NCBI GenBank assembly: GCA_963576735.1 | Contig: OY755178.1 | Span: 5,456,001-5,520,000, forward strand | DNA from: Bedellia somnulentella | Lineage: Eukaryota; Arthropoda; Insecta; Lepidoptera; Bedelliidae | Direction of reading: 5' to 3' | Length of the DNA stretch: 64,000 nucleotides | Shown here: piece by piece, positions 12,432 through 23,000 of the stretch | Numbering within the stretch: the first letter of the stretch is position 1 | Layout: each line of letters starts with the position of its first letter | Position numbers and translations under genes: made by a program | The notes under the pieces: generated by a model | Databases searched by the model: none | What the model saw: only the letters and a program-made list of their open reading frames with translations | Told to the model about the DNA's origin: nothing

Positions 12432-12990
12432 ACATTTGAGGTTACAACCGTGTGCTCAATGGGTAGAACATCGTTTATCATGTAGACAATAAGTGTTCAA
12501 ATCCCCGGTCGCATACACCAAATTTACTTTTGTAAAGTCATATATGTAGGTATATGACGGTGAGGAAAAACATACATACATATACACACGGCTATAAATC
12601 CCGAGAAGGGGTAGCCAGAGCTAAGGAATTAGATATCCTCAGCCACTTTTGGAAAGTTGAGTGGGGAAAAGATGGTAAAGTAAGGGTTGTTGGTGATGGG
12701 TCTCCAACCGCATTGCCCAAAAATTCCTTTAATGCCCCAATACCGTTAGTCGCCTTTTACGTACACCCACCGGAAGAAATGGGGTAGTGCTATTCTAAGC
12801 CGACACTACACAGCTGAGGAAAACATCGTAAAGGAACCCACATGGCAGAGTTGTACTTCGTCGTGTGACAGTGTATTCGTTCAAAACGGCGATAGGCCTG
12901 CCCTTATCACGCGAGTACACTGTCCAAGCAAAACATGGGTACTCTAAACACAAGGTGACAATGTCATGTCACGTGTATACATTCTTGTTA
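12432..12990 (+). mobile_element. SINE B copy interrupted by a family A insertion
   Basis: tRNA-like head 12432-12500 (ACCGTGTGCTCAATGGGTAG; AGTGTTCAAATCCCC), first part to 12568, then the rest 12815-12990 (AACCCACATGGCAGAGTTG, GGCGATAGGCCTGCCC). Lies head-to-head with the minus SINE B just before it. Confidence 0.75.
12571..12814 (-). mobile_element. Family A copy, subfamily A2, inside SINE B
   Basis: Complete inverted A2 copy. TGAGGAAAA flanks both ends (about 12560 and 12816), a 9-nt duplication as expected for target-primed reverse transcription. Confidence 0.85.
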
Positions 12991-13103
12991 ATATTTATTT
13001 CTTAATGTAGTAGATAGTGTAATTTTCAATGTTGTATTGTAGTGTTACCCCATATCATAATCCTCACAACTATATTTTTAATAAAAACTATGGTATGAAT
13101 AAA

Positions 13104-13240
13104 ACACAGCTGGAAATACCAAAAAAGGCCAGCCAGAGCTTAACAACTAGAAATGCCTCGGCCACTTTCGGAAGATGAATGCGGAAAAGATTGTAAAATG
13201 AAGAATAGTTAGCGATGAGAGTTCCAGAAAATCGCCAGCT
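13104..13240 (-). mobile_element. Family A relic
   Basis: Strongly eroded inverted copy; GCCAGCCAGAGCTTA and CGGCCACTTTCGGAAG remain recognisable. Confidence 0.5.
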
Positions 13241-14008
13241 GTTTGTAACTCCCGCAACATCTCATAAACTTTGATAGTTTGAAAGAAAGTTGATTTTTTC
13301 ACAGATGGTGTGTTTGTGTAGACGCTATAACAACAAATACTAAAAGATAGATTAAAAGAAACTTTTATGTGGAATCATCGGATTGATTGGTGTATCGACA
13401 CCAATCGTATTTTTTGCACTTAAATGCTCCATTTTGATAACGAAAATAGATAGAAGTTTTAATCTTCCGCACTCGAGTATTATTCACATCAAAAATAAAT
13501 AATAATAATTATTATTAATCTTTATTTACATAAATGGTTACATTTAATTATAACAAAGCCCTGCAAAACTGTTTTACAGTTTGTCTGCAGGTAGAGTAAT
13601 AACGCAGATAGAGTAATAAATCAATAAATATTTAAGAACTTAAAAAATGGTTGTGCAACTCAATACGCTGTTTTAAAAAATATATTTTTTTATAAAATAC
13701 TCCCGATTCTTCCATTCGCTTAGTATTTGAAATTTGAATCCAATCAGTATTACCATGTGTTTTTTAAATTTTACGGATTACAAAAAACACACGGGTCTAG
13801 ATCAGGACTGTACGGAGGGTGACCTAGCATATTGACAGGTAAGCTATCCAGAAATTTGTGCTGACGCAGCAACCCGCGGAGTCTCTTGCTTAGTCGCTAG
13901 TTGCGCGATAAATATTTCCAGCAAGAATTTTAATAAAAAAACCAATGAACATTTATGCTACATTTATTTCCTAAATTTGTTAACAATAAATAACCTGTCA
14001 TGTTATTT
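13241..14008. other. No gene recognised
   Basis: AT-rich; a short LINE-end-like scrap (CAAAGCCCTGCAAAACTG) lies near 13554. No protein similarity seen. Confidence 0.4.
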
Positions 14009-14231
14009 GCTGTGTAGTGTCGGCTTAGAATATCACTACCCCATCACTGCCAGGGGTGTTCGTAAGAGGCTAGTAAGGGTATAGGCGCTTTTAAAGTATG
14101 TTTTCCTATCACCGACATTTTTTCTTTATTTTACCATATTTTTCCCACATAACTTCCAAAAGTGAAATTTCGTATTTTAAAGCTCTAGCTACCCTTTTTG
14201 GGGGTTTATAGTCGTGAGTATATGTATGTGT
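14009..14231 (+). mobile_element. Family A copy
   Basis: Head GCTGTGTAGTGTCGGCTTAG, eroded middle lacking part of the GATGCGG core, end GTCGTGAGTATATGTATG. Confidence 0.78.
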
Positions 14232-14820
14232 TTCCTGCGCTTTTAGAACACTTTACTTTTGTCAGCGTTGGTCCATTTTGAATTAAAATGAACAAAACGA
14301 ACAGGCGAATGGAATTTCTTCACGTGTCTGTAGCCTAATTCAAACATCACAGCCACACATTGCATACCTATGCACATATTTGCTTGAAACACCATCTCTA
14401 GGAAAAATGATTTTTCATCAGAAGAACTCATTGACTGTGACTCAACAGGTCTACGTGTATTTCAACGATACAGTGTGTTAAGCAGACTATAGGTGTGTTA
14501 GTTCATGAATTCAAATACAGATGGCGCTAATTGTAACTTTTTCTTCTCAAGGAATTTATCTGTTTGTCTTAATATCCACGTACTATCAACTTGAAATTCC
14601 ATTGAAATACATTGTTCTTTCCTATCTCTTAACGAAACCATCAAGAAAAGCAATTATTGTTTGAAAAAAAATATTAAAACTATTCGTAAATTTTCCCCTA
14701 CTGCTGTAGATTTCAAATTCATAAGTTTTGTTATATTTTTTCATAATGTTGTGAACACATTTATTATTAATCTATTAAGTGTATTTGCCATGTGATTTTA
14801 CTGATCTAAACTGTTAATAT
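14232..14820. other. No gene recognised
   Basis: AT-rich sequence without recognised repeat or exon. Confidence 0.4.
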
Positions 14821-14821
14821 C

Positions 14822-15230
14822 TGGGGGCACGGCAGTGCCCCCGCCAAGTCGAGCGCGAAGCAAACACTGCCGTACCATCCTTTTCTGGAACCGTTTCACC
14901 GCATTTTCAGGGCCCCATTCGAGAATCTCTGAAGATCTATTAATTCAGAAACACCCTCGACTGCGACCGATCCCATACCAGGCTTATTTGCTAGAATAGT
15001 CCTGTCCGTGATAAGGGATCGGTCCCAATAGATTTTGGCACGGTCGTTTTCTAGGATTGGCTCCGGCAGATTCTTATAATACGGCAGCATCTGTTGCCAG
15101 AGTCCGTATTTCAGAGCGAGCTCCTGATGTAGGATTTTAGCTCCTTGGTTGTGCCTGTGTAAGTACTCAGTGTTAGCAAGAGCCGAACAACCGGAAATAA
15201 CATGGCTAAGTGACTCTTGGAAAATCTAAT
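14822..15230 (-). pseudogene. Non-LTR retrotransposon ORF fragment (C-terminal)
   Basis: Minus-strand frame from ~15215: HVISGCSALANTEYLHRHNQ, then QELALKYGLW, LENDRAKIYWDR and TDRTILANKPG. This order, a histidine/cysteine knuckle then YWDR and a TDRTI..NKPD-like motif, is known from C-terminal regions of animal LINE RT proteins. It ends abruptly; a perfect 8-bp hairpin (GGGGGCAC/GTGCCCCC, loop GGCA) lies at 14823-14842. Clade not assigned; a dead fragment. Confidence 0.6.
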
Positions 15231-15475
15231 TATGCATGTAAAATTTATTTATTTAAGCTTTATAAAAGTATTAAAAAACGAACTAACTAACCAACATTAC
15301 ATAAAAATCCAATCATGGTGGCATGATGCTTGGGTTGTTTTCTGAAAATAACACATGTCTTTTTTTTCCGTATGTAAGCACCAACATTATGTTCAAGTGA
15401 TAAAGTTTGTTAATGAATATGAGTGGAAACCTATTATGAGGTTTTATTATATTTAACTATCTTTCTCGTAAATAA

Positions 15476-15652
15476 GCCATGTAGTGTCGGCTTAGAATGT
15501 CACTACCCCCTACTACACACTAACATCACCAATGATACTTTATTTCTACCATCTTATCCCCCATCAACATCCTAATGGGGCTGAGGAGTTTCTAGCTCTG
15601 AAGCTCTGGCTACCCCTTTTTGGGATTTATGACCGTGAGTATGTATGTGTCA
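15476..15652 (+). mobile_element. Family A copy with internal deletion
   Basis: Head GCCATGTAGTGTCGGCTTAG joins directly to the CATCACCAATGATACTT region, skipping about 70 nt including the A1/A2 diagnostic block. Tail GACCGTGAGTATGTATG. Confidence 0.78.
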
Positions 15653-16019
15653 TAAATAACAACTTTTATATCTAGCGGAAACAGCAACATCTTAACTTGG
15701 CACTTTACACCAGTTCATCTTTTCTTTCGCTATATCTTCGGTTTATTCATATTTAATCAAATTTATTAACGATGAGGAAAAACGTCTCGATTAATCTCTT
15801 GTGCTTGAGATATAGTAAAGAATAAGAAGAATAAGGGCTAATGCGGTGTCTTTGGCGTTGAATAGTTTACGTTCTGAAATCCAATTCATATTTGTCTTTC
15901 AGCGCACCCAACCGTTTTGAAATAAATACTAACGACCATAAATATATTAATTAATTACTGATATTATTATTTAGTAATTTTACTTTTAAAGCAAACAAAA
16001 ATTGAGAAAGATATGTATA

Positions 16020-16258
16020 GAAAAAACACATTACACTTTAATTTTTAATTAAATAACATTTACACAAATGGCAGTGTTTATTCAAAGGTTCCATTAACAA
16101 TAAAAAAATCTTTAACACTATTACATACAATCATAAATTCGAATTTTGTCTGTAATATACTTTTTCACAACGGCACTTATGCGCCCACTTGTATCAAGTC
16201 TTTAATCACTCAAGGATATGCTTTATAAGTAGAGCGAAACAACGCCTTCATCTTCGGA
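16020..16258 (-). promoter_or_regulatory. 3' UTR of the stargazin-like gene with candidate poly(A) signal
   Basis: AT-rich, repeat-free sequence downstream of the stop. A minus-strand AATAAA at about 16082-16077 lies ~180 nt after the TGA and is the nearest good polyadenylation signal; others occur further on. The end is inferred, not seen. Confidence 0.45.
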
Positions 16259-17046
16259 TCAGACGGGTGTAGTTCGCCTGTAAAGATCTGTCCCAACACC
16301 ACGATCCTGACGACTTGGATTCATATTATCTACTCCTCTGGCACCAGCACCAAAAGTAACTAATTCATCTTCTCTAGACGGAGGCGGTGCATCACCGCAT
16401 GAATTATCTAGAAATCTTGCACTAGCAACTGAGGCTTGAGATTGAAATATCGATACACTTCTCAAACCACTTAAAGTATTTGCACTTTGTGGCACTTCTT
16501 TGAATTCTTCAAAGTAACTGTCACACGCTGTTGGTCTCGGTGCTGCTGGAAAACCATACAACGTTGATGAAGACAAATCCTTTAAGGAACTTGAACTCAA
16601 ATTTGTTCTTCTATGTTTGTGTATAGAACAATGTGCTTCACCCACCTCTGCGTCATAAGCAAAACGTCTTCTTTCGTGAGGGGTCGCCGTAGAAGACCCA
16701 GTAGGTGGATAAGTATCCCTTTTATTCATTCTTCTTTCTAATAGAGTAGAATCTCTTTCTCTAAAATCTGAAAAGGCGTATTCTCTATCCCAAGCTCTAC
16801 AATCTGCTTTAGCTTTTTCTGTTAATTCAGTTATCCAGTCTTTTTGATACCATCGCAGGAACAAATAGATGGCTGAGGTACCAGCTAGTTCAGCAGCTAA
16901 GAAGCCACTGACATAAAGCCCAAATGAGTATCCATAACTATAGGACATCAAAGGCATATTAAATACTGATAAATATCGAAGTTTGTGACCCACTTGCGCC
17001 TTGAATGCTGATATGTACATGACTATTCCAGTCAGCATGATGAGTC
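16259..17046 (-). CDS. stg1: Stargazin-like exon 5 (end of TM3, TM4, cytoplasmic tail, PDZ ligand)
   Basis: Acceptor TTTTCAG| at 17047; stop TGA at 16261-16259. It completes TM3 (LIMLTGIVMYISAF), contains TM4 (YGYSFGLYVSGFLAAELAG onward) and a low-complexity Ser/Arg/Asp tail with several basic runs. The final residues RRTTPV form the PDZ-binding end. Internal ATGs near the exon start are not true starts, because the frame enters from the acceptor. Confidence 0.95.
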
Positions 17047-20000
17047 CTGAAAAATAAGAAAATCATTTATTACGTTTTTTTCTTTGATACATGTATAGAG
17101 TTGGCTAAGAACAAAACTAGCTCATTTCTTGCGCTATGCGCGGATGCCGTAAGAGGCGACTGAGGGTTTAAGAGCTTTTCAAGAGATTGTTGGACTTATT
17201 AACAAAAAAAAAAAAAAAAAACTTCTTTATTTACTAAAAATACAAATTTACAATTTAAATTTACATTTGCCCTCGCACTAGGCTAAGCCTGTATCGCGAG
17301 GACCAATTTTACTGAACACATATAAAGGTTAAATTTAATAAAAATTAAAAACTATATAATCAAAAACAATAATCCTTTACTGTGCAACTTCTAAAAGTGG
17401 TTGATAAATATCTAATTTACAAGCTGTACACAGTCACTACAGTGTCGGCTTAGATTAACACTACTTCATTTCTTTCGGTGGGTGTAAGTGAGAGAAAACT
17501 ACCGGTATTGTACCGGTAAGTATATGTTTGTATGTATAATTTAAAACCTAGCTTCCCCTTTTTGAGATTTATAGCCTTTGCTTAAATATCAAAGCAGAGT
17601 TGTTTCTTAGTTCATATCAAAGCATGATTCTCAATCACACTCAATCTTCACGACACAGCGGTCACTCGCTTATTTAAACACATATTCACAAATAATTATG
17701 CTAGTATTTCCTACTGATCTAAACAGGAACTATCAAAGGCTACTTAAGATACGATTCTGTCAAACCTCTGAAGCTTCGTATGTACACTCTAAACATTCAT
17801 TAATTTTTCAGTTTTGCCCTTTTATTTCCCATGATTTGGACGCCTGCATTTATGAGCATTTCTATTCGATCTAAATATGGCCTACGTGGACCTGTTTTAA
17901 TGACAATTCCATCCAAATTGTTTTCAGTTGTATTTTCTCATTTACTAATTTGATTTCATCTATCCTCTCATCATGCCTTGTGCTAAAACTATCTTAATAT
18001 TCCTTTTATACTTTTTTACACGGCTTTCTTCGCGTATCTCACTATTACTTACGGACCTTAACATTTCACTTTTTTTACGGGACCTCACCTCTTATGCCAT
18101 CATTCCGCTTTCACGATTATTTGTCTGCCATGCACTGCCTTAAAGGCCTTTTTCGTCACAACCTGATTAGTAATTCGGCTATCCACATTTTATTTACCAT
18201 CTTATTCTTTTTGACCCTTTTTGAGGCATCTTCATCAAATAATCTCTCTTCCTAGTAAAGTCACTTCCTAAATATACTAACTCATCAACTTGTTACACTT
18301 CCTTATCATCTTTGCCTAACTCTTGCATACCATCATATTTTCCTTCCTCTCAAAAACTTGTTTTAGTTTATTTTATAGCTACCGTCAATAAGATTTGATA
18401 GAAAGATGACACGTACCAGATACAATGAATAGAACTCCGGCAATAAATGTGCACAATCTTCTTCCCTTGACACAGTGTCCTAAAATGCAGCAAATGGAAC
18501 CAACCGCTTGTGTGAGGACCGCGAGCAAAAGTGGTGCAGCTGATCTCGTTACAACATCTGGAAGCAATTACAAGCTATTTAAATAAAAATATGAAATTTT
18601 GAATTTAAGAAAGAACAGTGTTCTGCTAACCTTTATCTAGGCTTGATGAAATCATATAGTAGTGATAGTATATAGAACGCATAACTGTCTACCCTTTGTA
18701 TATCAGCATCAGCAGTATATATCACTAACTCTCGAACAAAGATAATGCAGCATGATGTTGGAAGGTATAGTTTTAGTACATAGCTTAAAATCATGGGTGG
18801 TACTACAGTGACTAATTTTTAACTTTTGCGCATGTAGTGGTATATGAATCGTGAGTTGGTCAAAATGTCTGAAGAATTGGTGTGATTAAGGTTGCGAATT
18901 GGCGTCGAAATAATATCTCGTTTTCATTTTTTTTTCATATTTTGGTTTATATGATTTGTAGTTTTAATATTGTAATTTTTATAAGTTATTTATTATCTTA
19001 TAGTTATAGGAATTTAAATGTTAGTCTTTGCTAAATGGTATGCCCAGGGAAACAACTGAAAATCAGTGTTTTGTGTAAAGCGAATTTCAAAGCTGAGTTG
19101 GATCCCATTTTCATTGCTGTGATACACAAAATTGGTGTTGTAATGTTCTTTTGTTTTTGTAATTTATGTGATTATGCTGTTATAATTTGTGTGTCTTAGT
19201 TGTGGAAATAAATGTTTTATCTATTTATCTATCTATCTAACCTGCTAAAACTGAACATATTGTATCTACGACGACGTCCGCGGCCGCGTGGATAAATGGC
19301 TAGCTTCTCGGTCTGGAGGATACGTGCGTAAACCCAAGCAAGTGCAAAAATTTCGCACTGGCAGCCATTGACACGGTAGATCAATGGCAGAGCGACGGGG
19401 GCGTACACTCAAAGTGGCGGGTTCGATTTCCGCCTGTGTCGAAATTTTTCTTTCCTTTATTTATTCTTTATTTGTTAGTAATAATCCCCACATGAGGTTT
19501 TCATGAACAAAAACATTCAAATTATGTGATAGTTAGGCGTTCGCATCAAAAATCTTTCTAGATTTTGTAACAAATATATATGCCGGTTATTACATGGCTC
19601 ATCTTATGCGGATCAGAGCACGTAGTGAAACTTCAAACATACCGTCACTTGCCCTTTGAGAAACTGAGCCTTCTGAGACCTATTGTGAGAGGTCACGTCT
19701 CTATACATATTTAAATAAATGTAGATTTTATGATATGTGAAGCAGTGACAATGTATTAAAAGAAGTATGCTTCCTTTTGAATTCTAGTTTTTTCAATTTG
19801 AATATATTTATTTTGTTTAAATAATTATGATTGACATCCTGCAGGATTTGAAAACCGTCAAACGTGAATTAATATATACTCAGGACTCAGGGCATTAGAT
19901 CCTATTACTGAAAGCAGAGACTATCGATTGACATTTTGTACAATCTTGCAAATTTTTCAAAGTTAATCTACGTTTATTAATCTTATCAATAATTTTATTC

Positions 20001-23000
20001 TTAAACTTTGGATTGCTGCCCTATTATCGAAAATATTCTCAAATGGATCTCAAGGAGTCTTCTTTCCCTTTTAATGATTTTACTTTAATATTAACGTTCA
20101 TTGATTTACAACATAAGCTGACATAAATGATTTTAAGGGACTTATAAAACGAACAAACTCTTAAAGCTAAAGTCTTGAAACAAAAGACCAAAACTTTTTA
20201 AAATTCCTAGTTTGAAAAAAATAATAATTTAAAAATGCTTACAAGGGATCGCCACTGTCGAATCGCTGTAGTCGGGCCCATATTGCGTCGAACGGAAGTG
20301 CGCGATGTCCACGCATCGGTACACAGAACTGCCCGCTGAAAACAAGTAATATGTTACTGTGTGCACTGAAAACCTAACTGGTCGCGTTTTTATGAAACTT
20401 TTTAAATTTGTCACACGAAATTAGTTTCAGATGTTCTTCCCATTATATTTTAATTTCAAAATGGCTTTCTTAAATTTTGAACCTTAGTGGGTACGTTGGA
20501 AAATCATTACTGAACGTGCTAGCCATGGTAAATGGTAATGTGTCTTTCTAAAATCATATCCATGTTTTATTATAAAAAATGTTCACGTAAGGAAAAACAT
20601 TGAGAAGAAGTAAACACGATTAAGTTTTAATAAGCCATATGATAGAGAATTCTTACATTAAATAGATGATAGCAACAGGCTTTTTTAACTAACTAACTCC
20701 TGCCTGAACAAGGCAACTTTGAAAGAGTAAGATATGATTTCATAGATTGCATGCATACATACATAAACTAACGACTATAAATCCCTCAAAGATGTAGCCA
20801 GAGCTTCAGAATACGATATTACTCTGCCACTTTTGGAACTTATGTGGGGACAAGATTGTAAAACAAAAGCTTTTGGATATAGGTCTCCAACCACATCGCC
20901 TAAAAATCACGTAAAAAGACTCAATACCTATAATTGCCTCTTAAGAATACCCACGGGCAATAATGGAGTACTGCTATTCTAAGCCGACACTACACAGCTT
21001 AATTCATAGATTGATTTCATAAATTGTCTTTGTTTCACTAATATTATACTTCCAGGACCATTTTTTTTCTATTTAGGTGTATTTAGATTATTTGTAATTA
21101 TTTATAATTAATGCATTAGATTTGTTTTGTTGGCGTAGAATAGCTTAATAAAATTTTTCACAAATATTGTTCAGAAACTAACTGGAACTGATCATTAACC
21201 ATTCTTTATTTTATATCCTTTTCCCTGGTCAACTTCTACTAGTAGTAATATATTCGAATTTTGAAACCCTAGCAATTCCGTTTTGTTTAAGGCCGTGTAG
21301 TGCCGGTTTTGAATGTCGTTAACTCTTTCTACCCACGTGTGTCGTAAGAGGCAAGGACCAGTTACTTAAAAGGTATAGAGTTTTTTTAAGCGATGCGATT
21401 GCCAAATGTGGCTGAGAAGTTTCTAGTTCTGAATCTCTGGATACCCCTTGGAATTTATGGCCATGAGTATATGTATGTAATAAAACCCATTAAGACTTCA
21501 AATTGGTTTCTGCTTGAAGTTCTAAACACAAACTGAAAGTTTTTATAGTATTCTCGTCTGTCCCATTTTGTGAGAGTGTAATAAAATGTAGGATTATGAA
21601 ACCAAGTCTCGGTGTTACAAAGTCTTGACTGACAAAGCTAGTAAGTGTTATAAGATGCCGTGTAGTGCCGGCTTAGAATGTCGCTACCCCTTTCTACCCA
21701 CGGGTGTCGTAAGAGGCGACTAAGGGTATTGGGGCTTTTTATTGGATTTTTGGGCGATGCGGTTGGAGACCCATCACCAAAAACCTTTATTTTTACCATC
21801 TTTTCCCTCAACTTCCAAAAGTGGCTGAGGAATTTATAATTCCTTAGCTCTGGTTACCCCTTCTAGGGAAATATAGCCGTGAGTATATGTATGTATGTAT
21901 GTATGTTATAAGAACTATTATACTTTTCCTGCATTTTAATGTACTGTTAAGGGTGACTTTAAACGAAATAGTTCTTGTTAGATATTTATGGAAATGTTTA
22001 TATTACGTATTAATGCTAAATTTTATAGTATGCGTGTTTTGGTATTATAAAAGCCTTTTTATTTGTAATTTCGGAAGATATTAAGAATAACGTTTCCACA
22101 CAGAATATTTTAATTGATCTAGTGTAAGTAAAGTTGAAGGTGGTTAATATGCTTGCAATGTAATTGGTCGAAAATGGGTTCGATATGTATGTATAAAGTT
22201 TTTATTGTATAACTTTTTTCTTTTTTTAGAGAGGGTGGATGAACGTAAAGTGGCAAAAGCGATATATAGAGCCAATGTGGGTGGTTTTTTTAGTAGTGGA
22301 GGGCCGTAATAATAATACTACTGATACTAATGAACGTAAGATATTTGAAAACGGTATAACGAAGGCGAAATTCAATAGTGAAAAGAATAAAAGAGCATGT
22401 ATGAGAAGAATTATGAATGTGACAAATGCAAGAGAGATTTGCCTGGAACGTACAAAGTCGCGATTTATAGTCACTGCCTACCCCAATGGGAACCACGGGC
22501 GTAAGCATAAGTAAGTAACTTTCCCGATACCATTTACCGAAAATATTTTTTATGCTACGATTTAAACATGTATTCTATGAAACAAGACTAATGTATTCCA
22601 TATATACTACCTACAAGGCATAAAAGAAAAACGAACAAAAGCAACCCCATTAATATGTAAATGAAGCTACTTTTTCCGTATTAAACGCTACTTTGAAGAC
22701 ACGCGTAGCCACAGAACAGCTGCGTTGCTAATGAAGAAAACAACGAAGCCTGTCACACGCGGACAGCATCACACAGTTGTAATGGAACAAAAGTGGGCCG
22801 CTCAACATAGGACAATACATTTCCGTCCTTGCACGGAAACTGCGAGGAAAACGGAAGCACCGACTGAACAGTGCATCAAGTTAGTGTATGACACAATTTA
22901 CAAGGCAACGCAAACTTTAAAAGTTTAAATGTCCAGCGGTTCTGGTCCGGTGCATAAGCGCTCTGAACGTTAGATGTTTAGTTTAGTTTTAGAAATAAAC

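Noticed and set aside
19360..19440. tRNA gene
   Set aside because: Same SINE D head with more mismatches; not a closing cloverleaf.
22239..22514. Independent 91-residue gene in a stargazin intron
   Set aside because: Its sequence is the C-terminal end of the RTE-like LINE with the LINE terminus attached.
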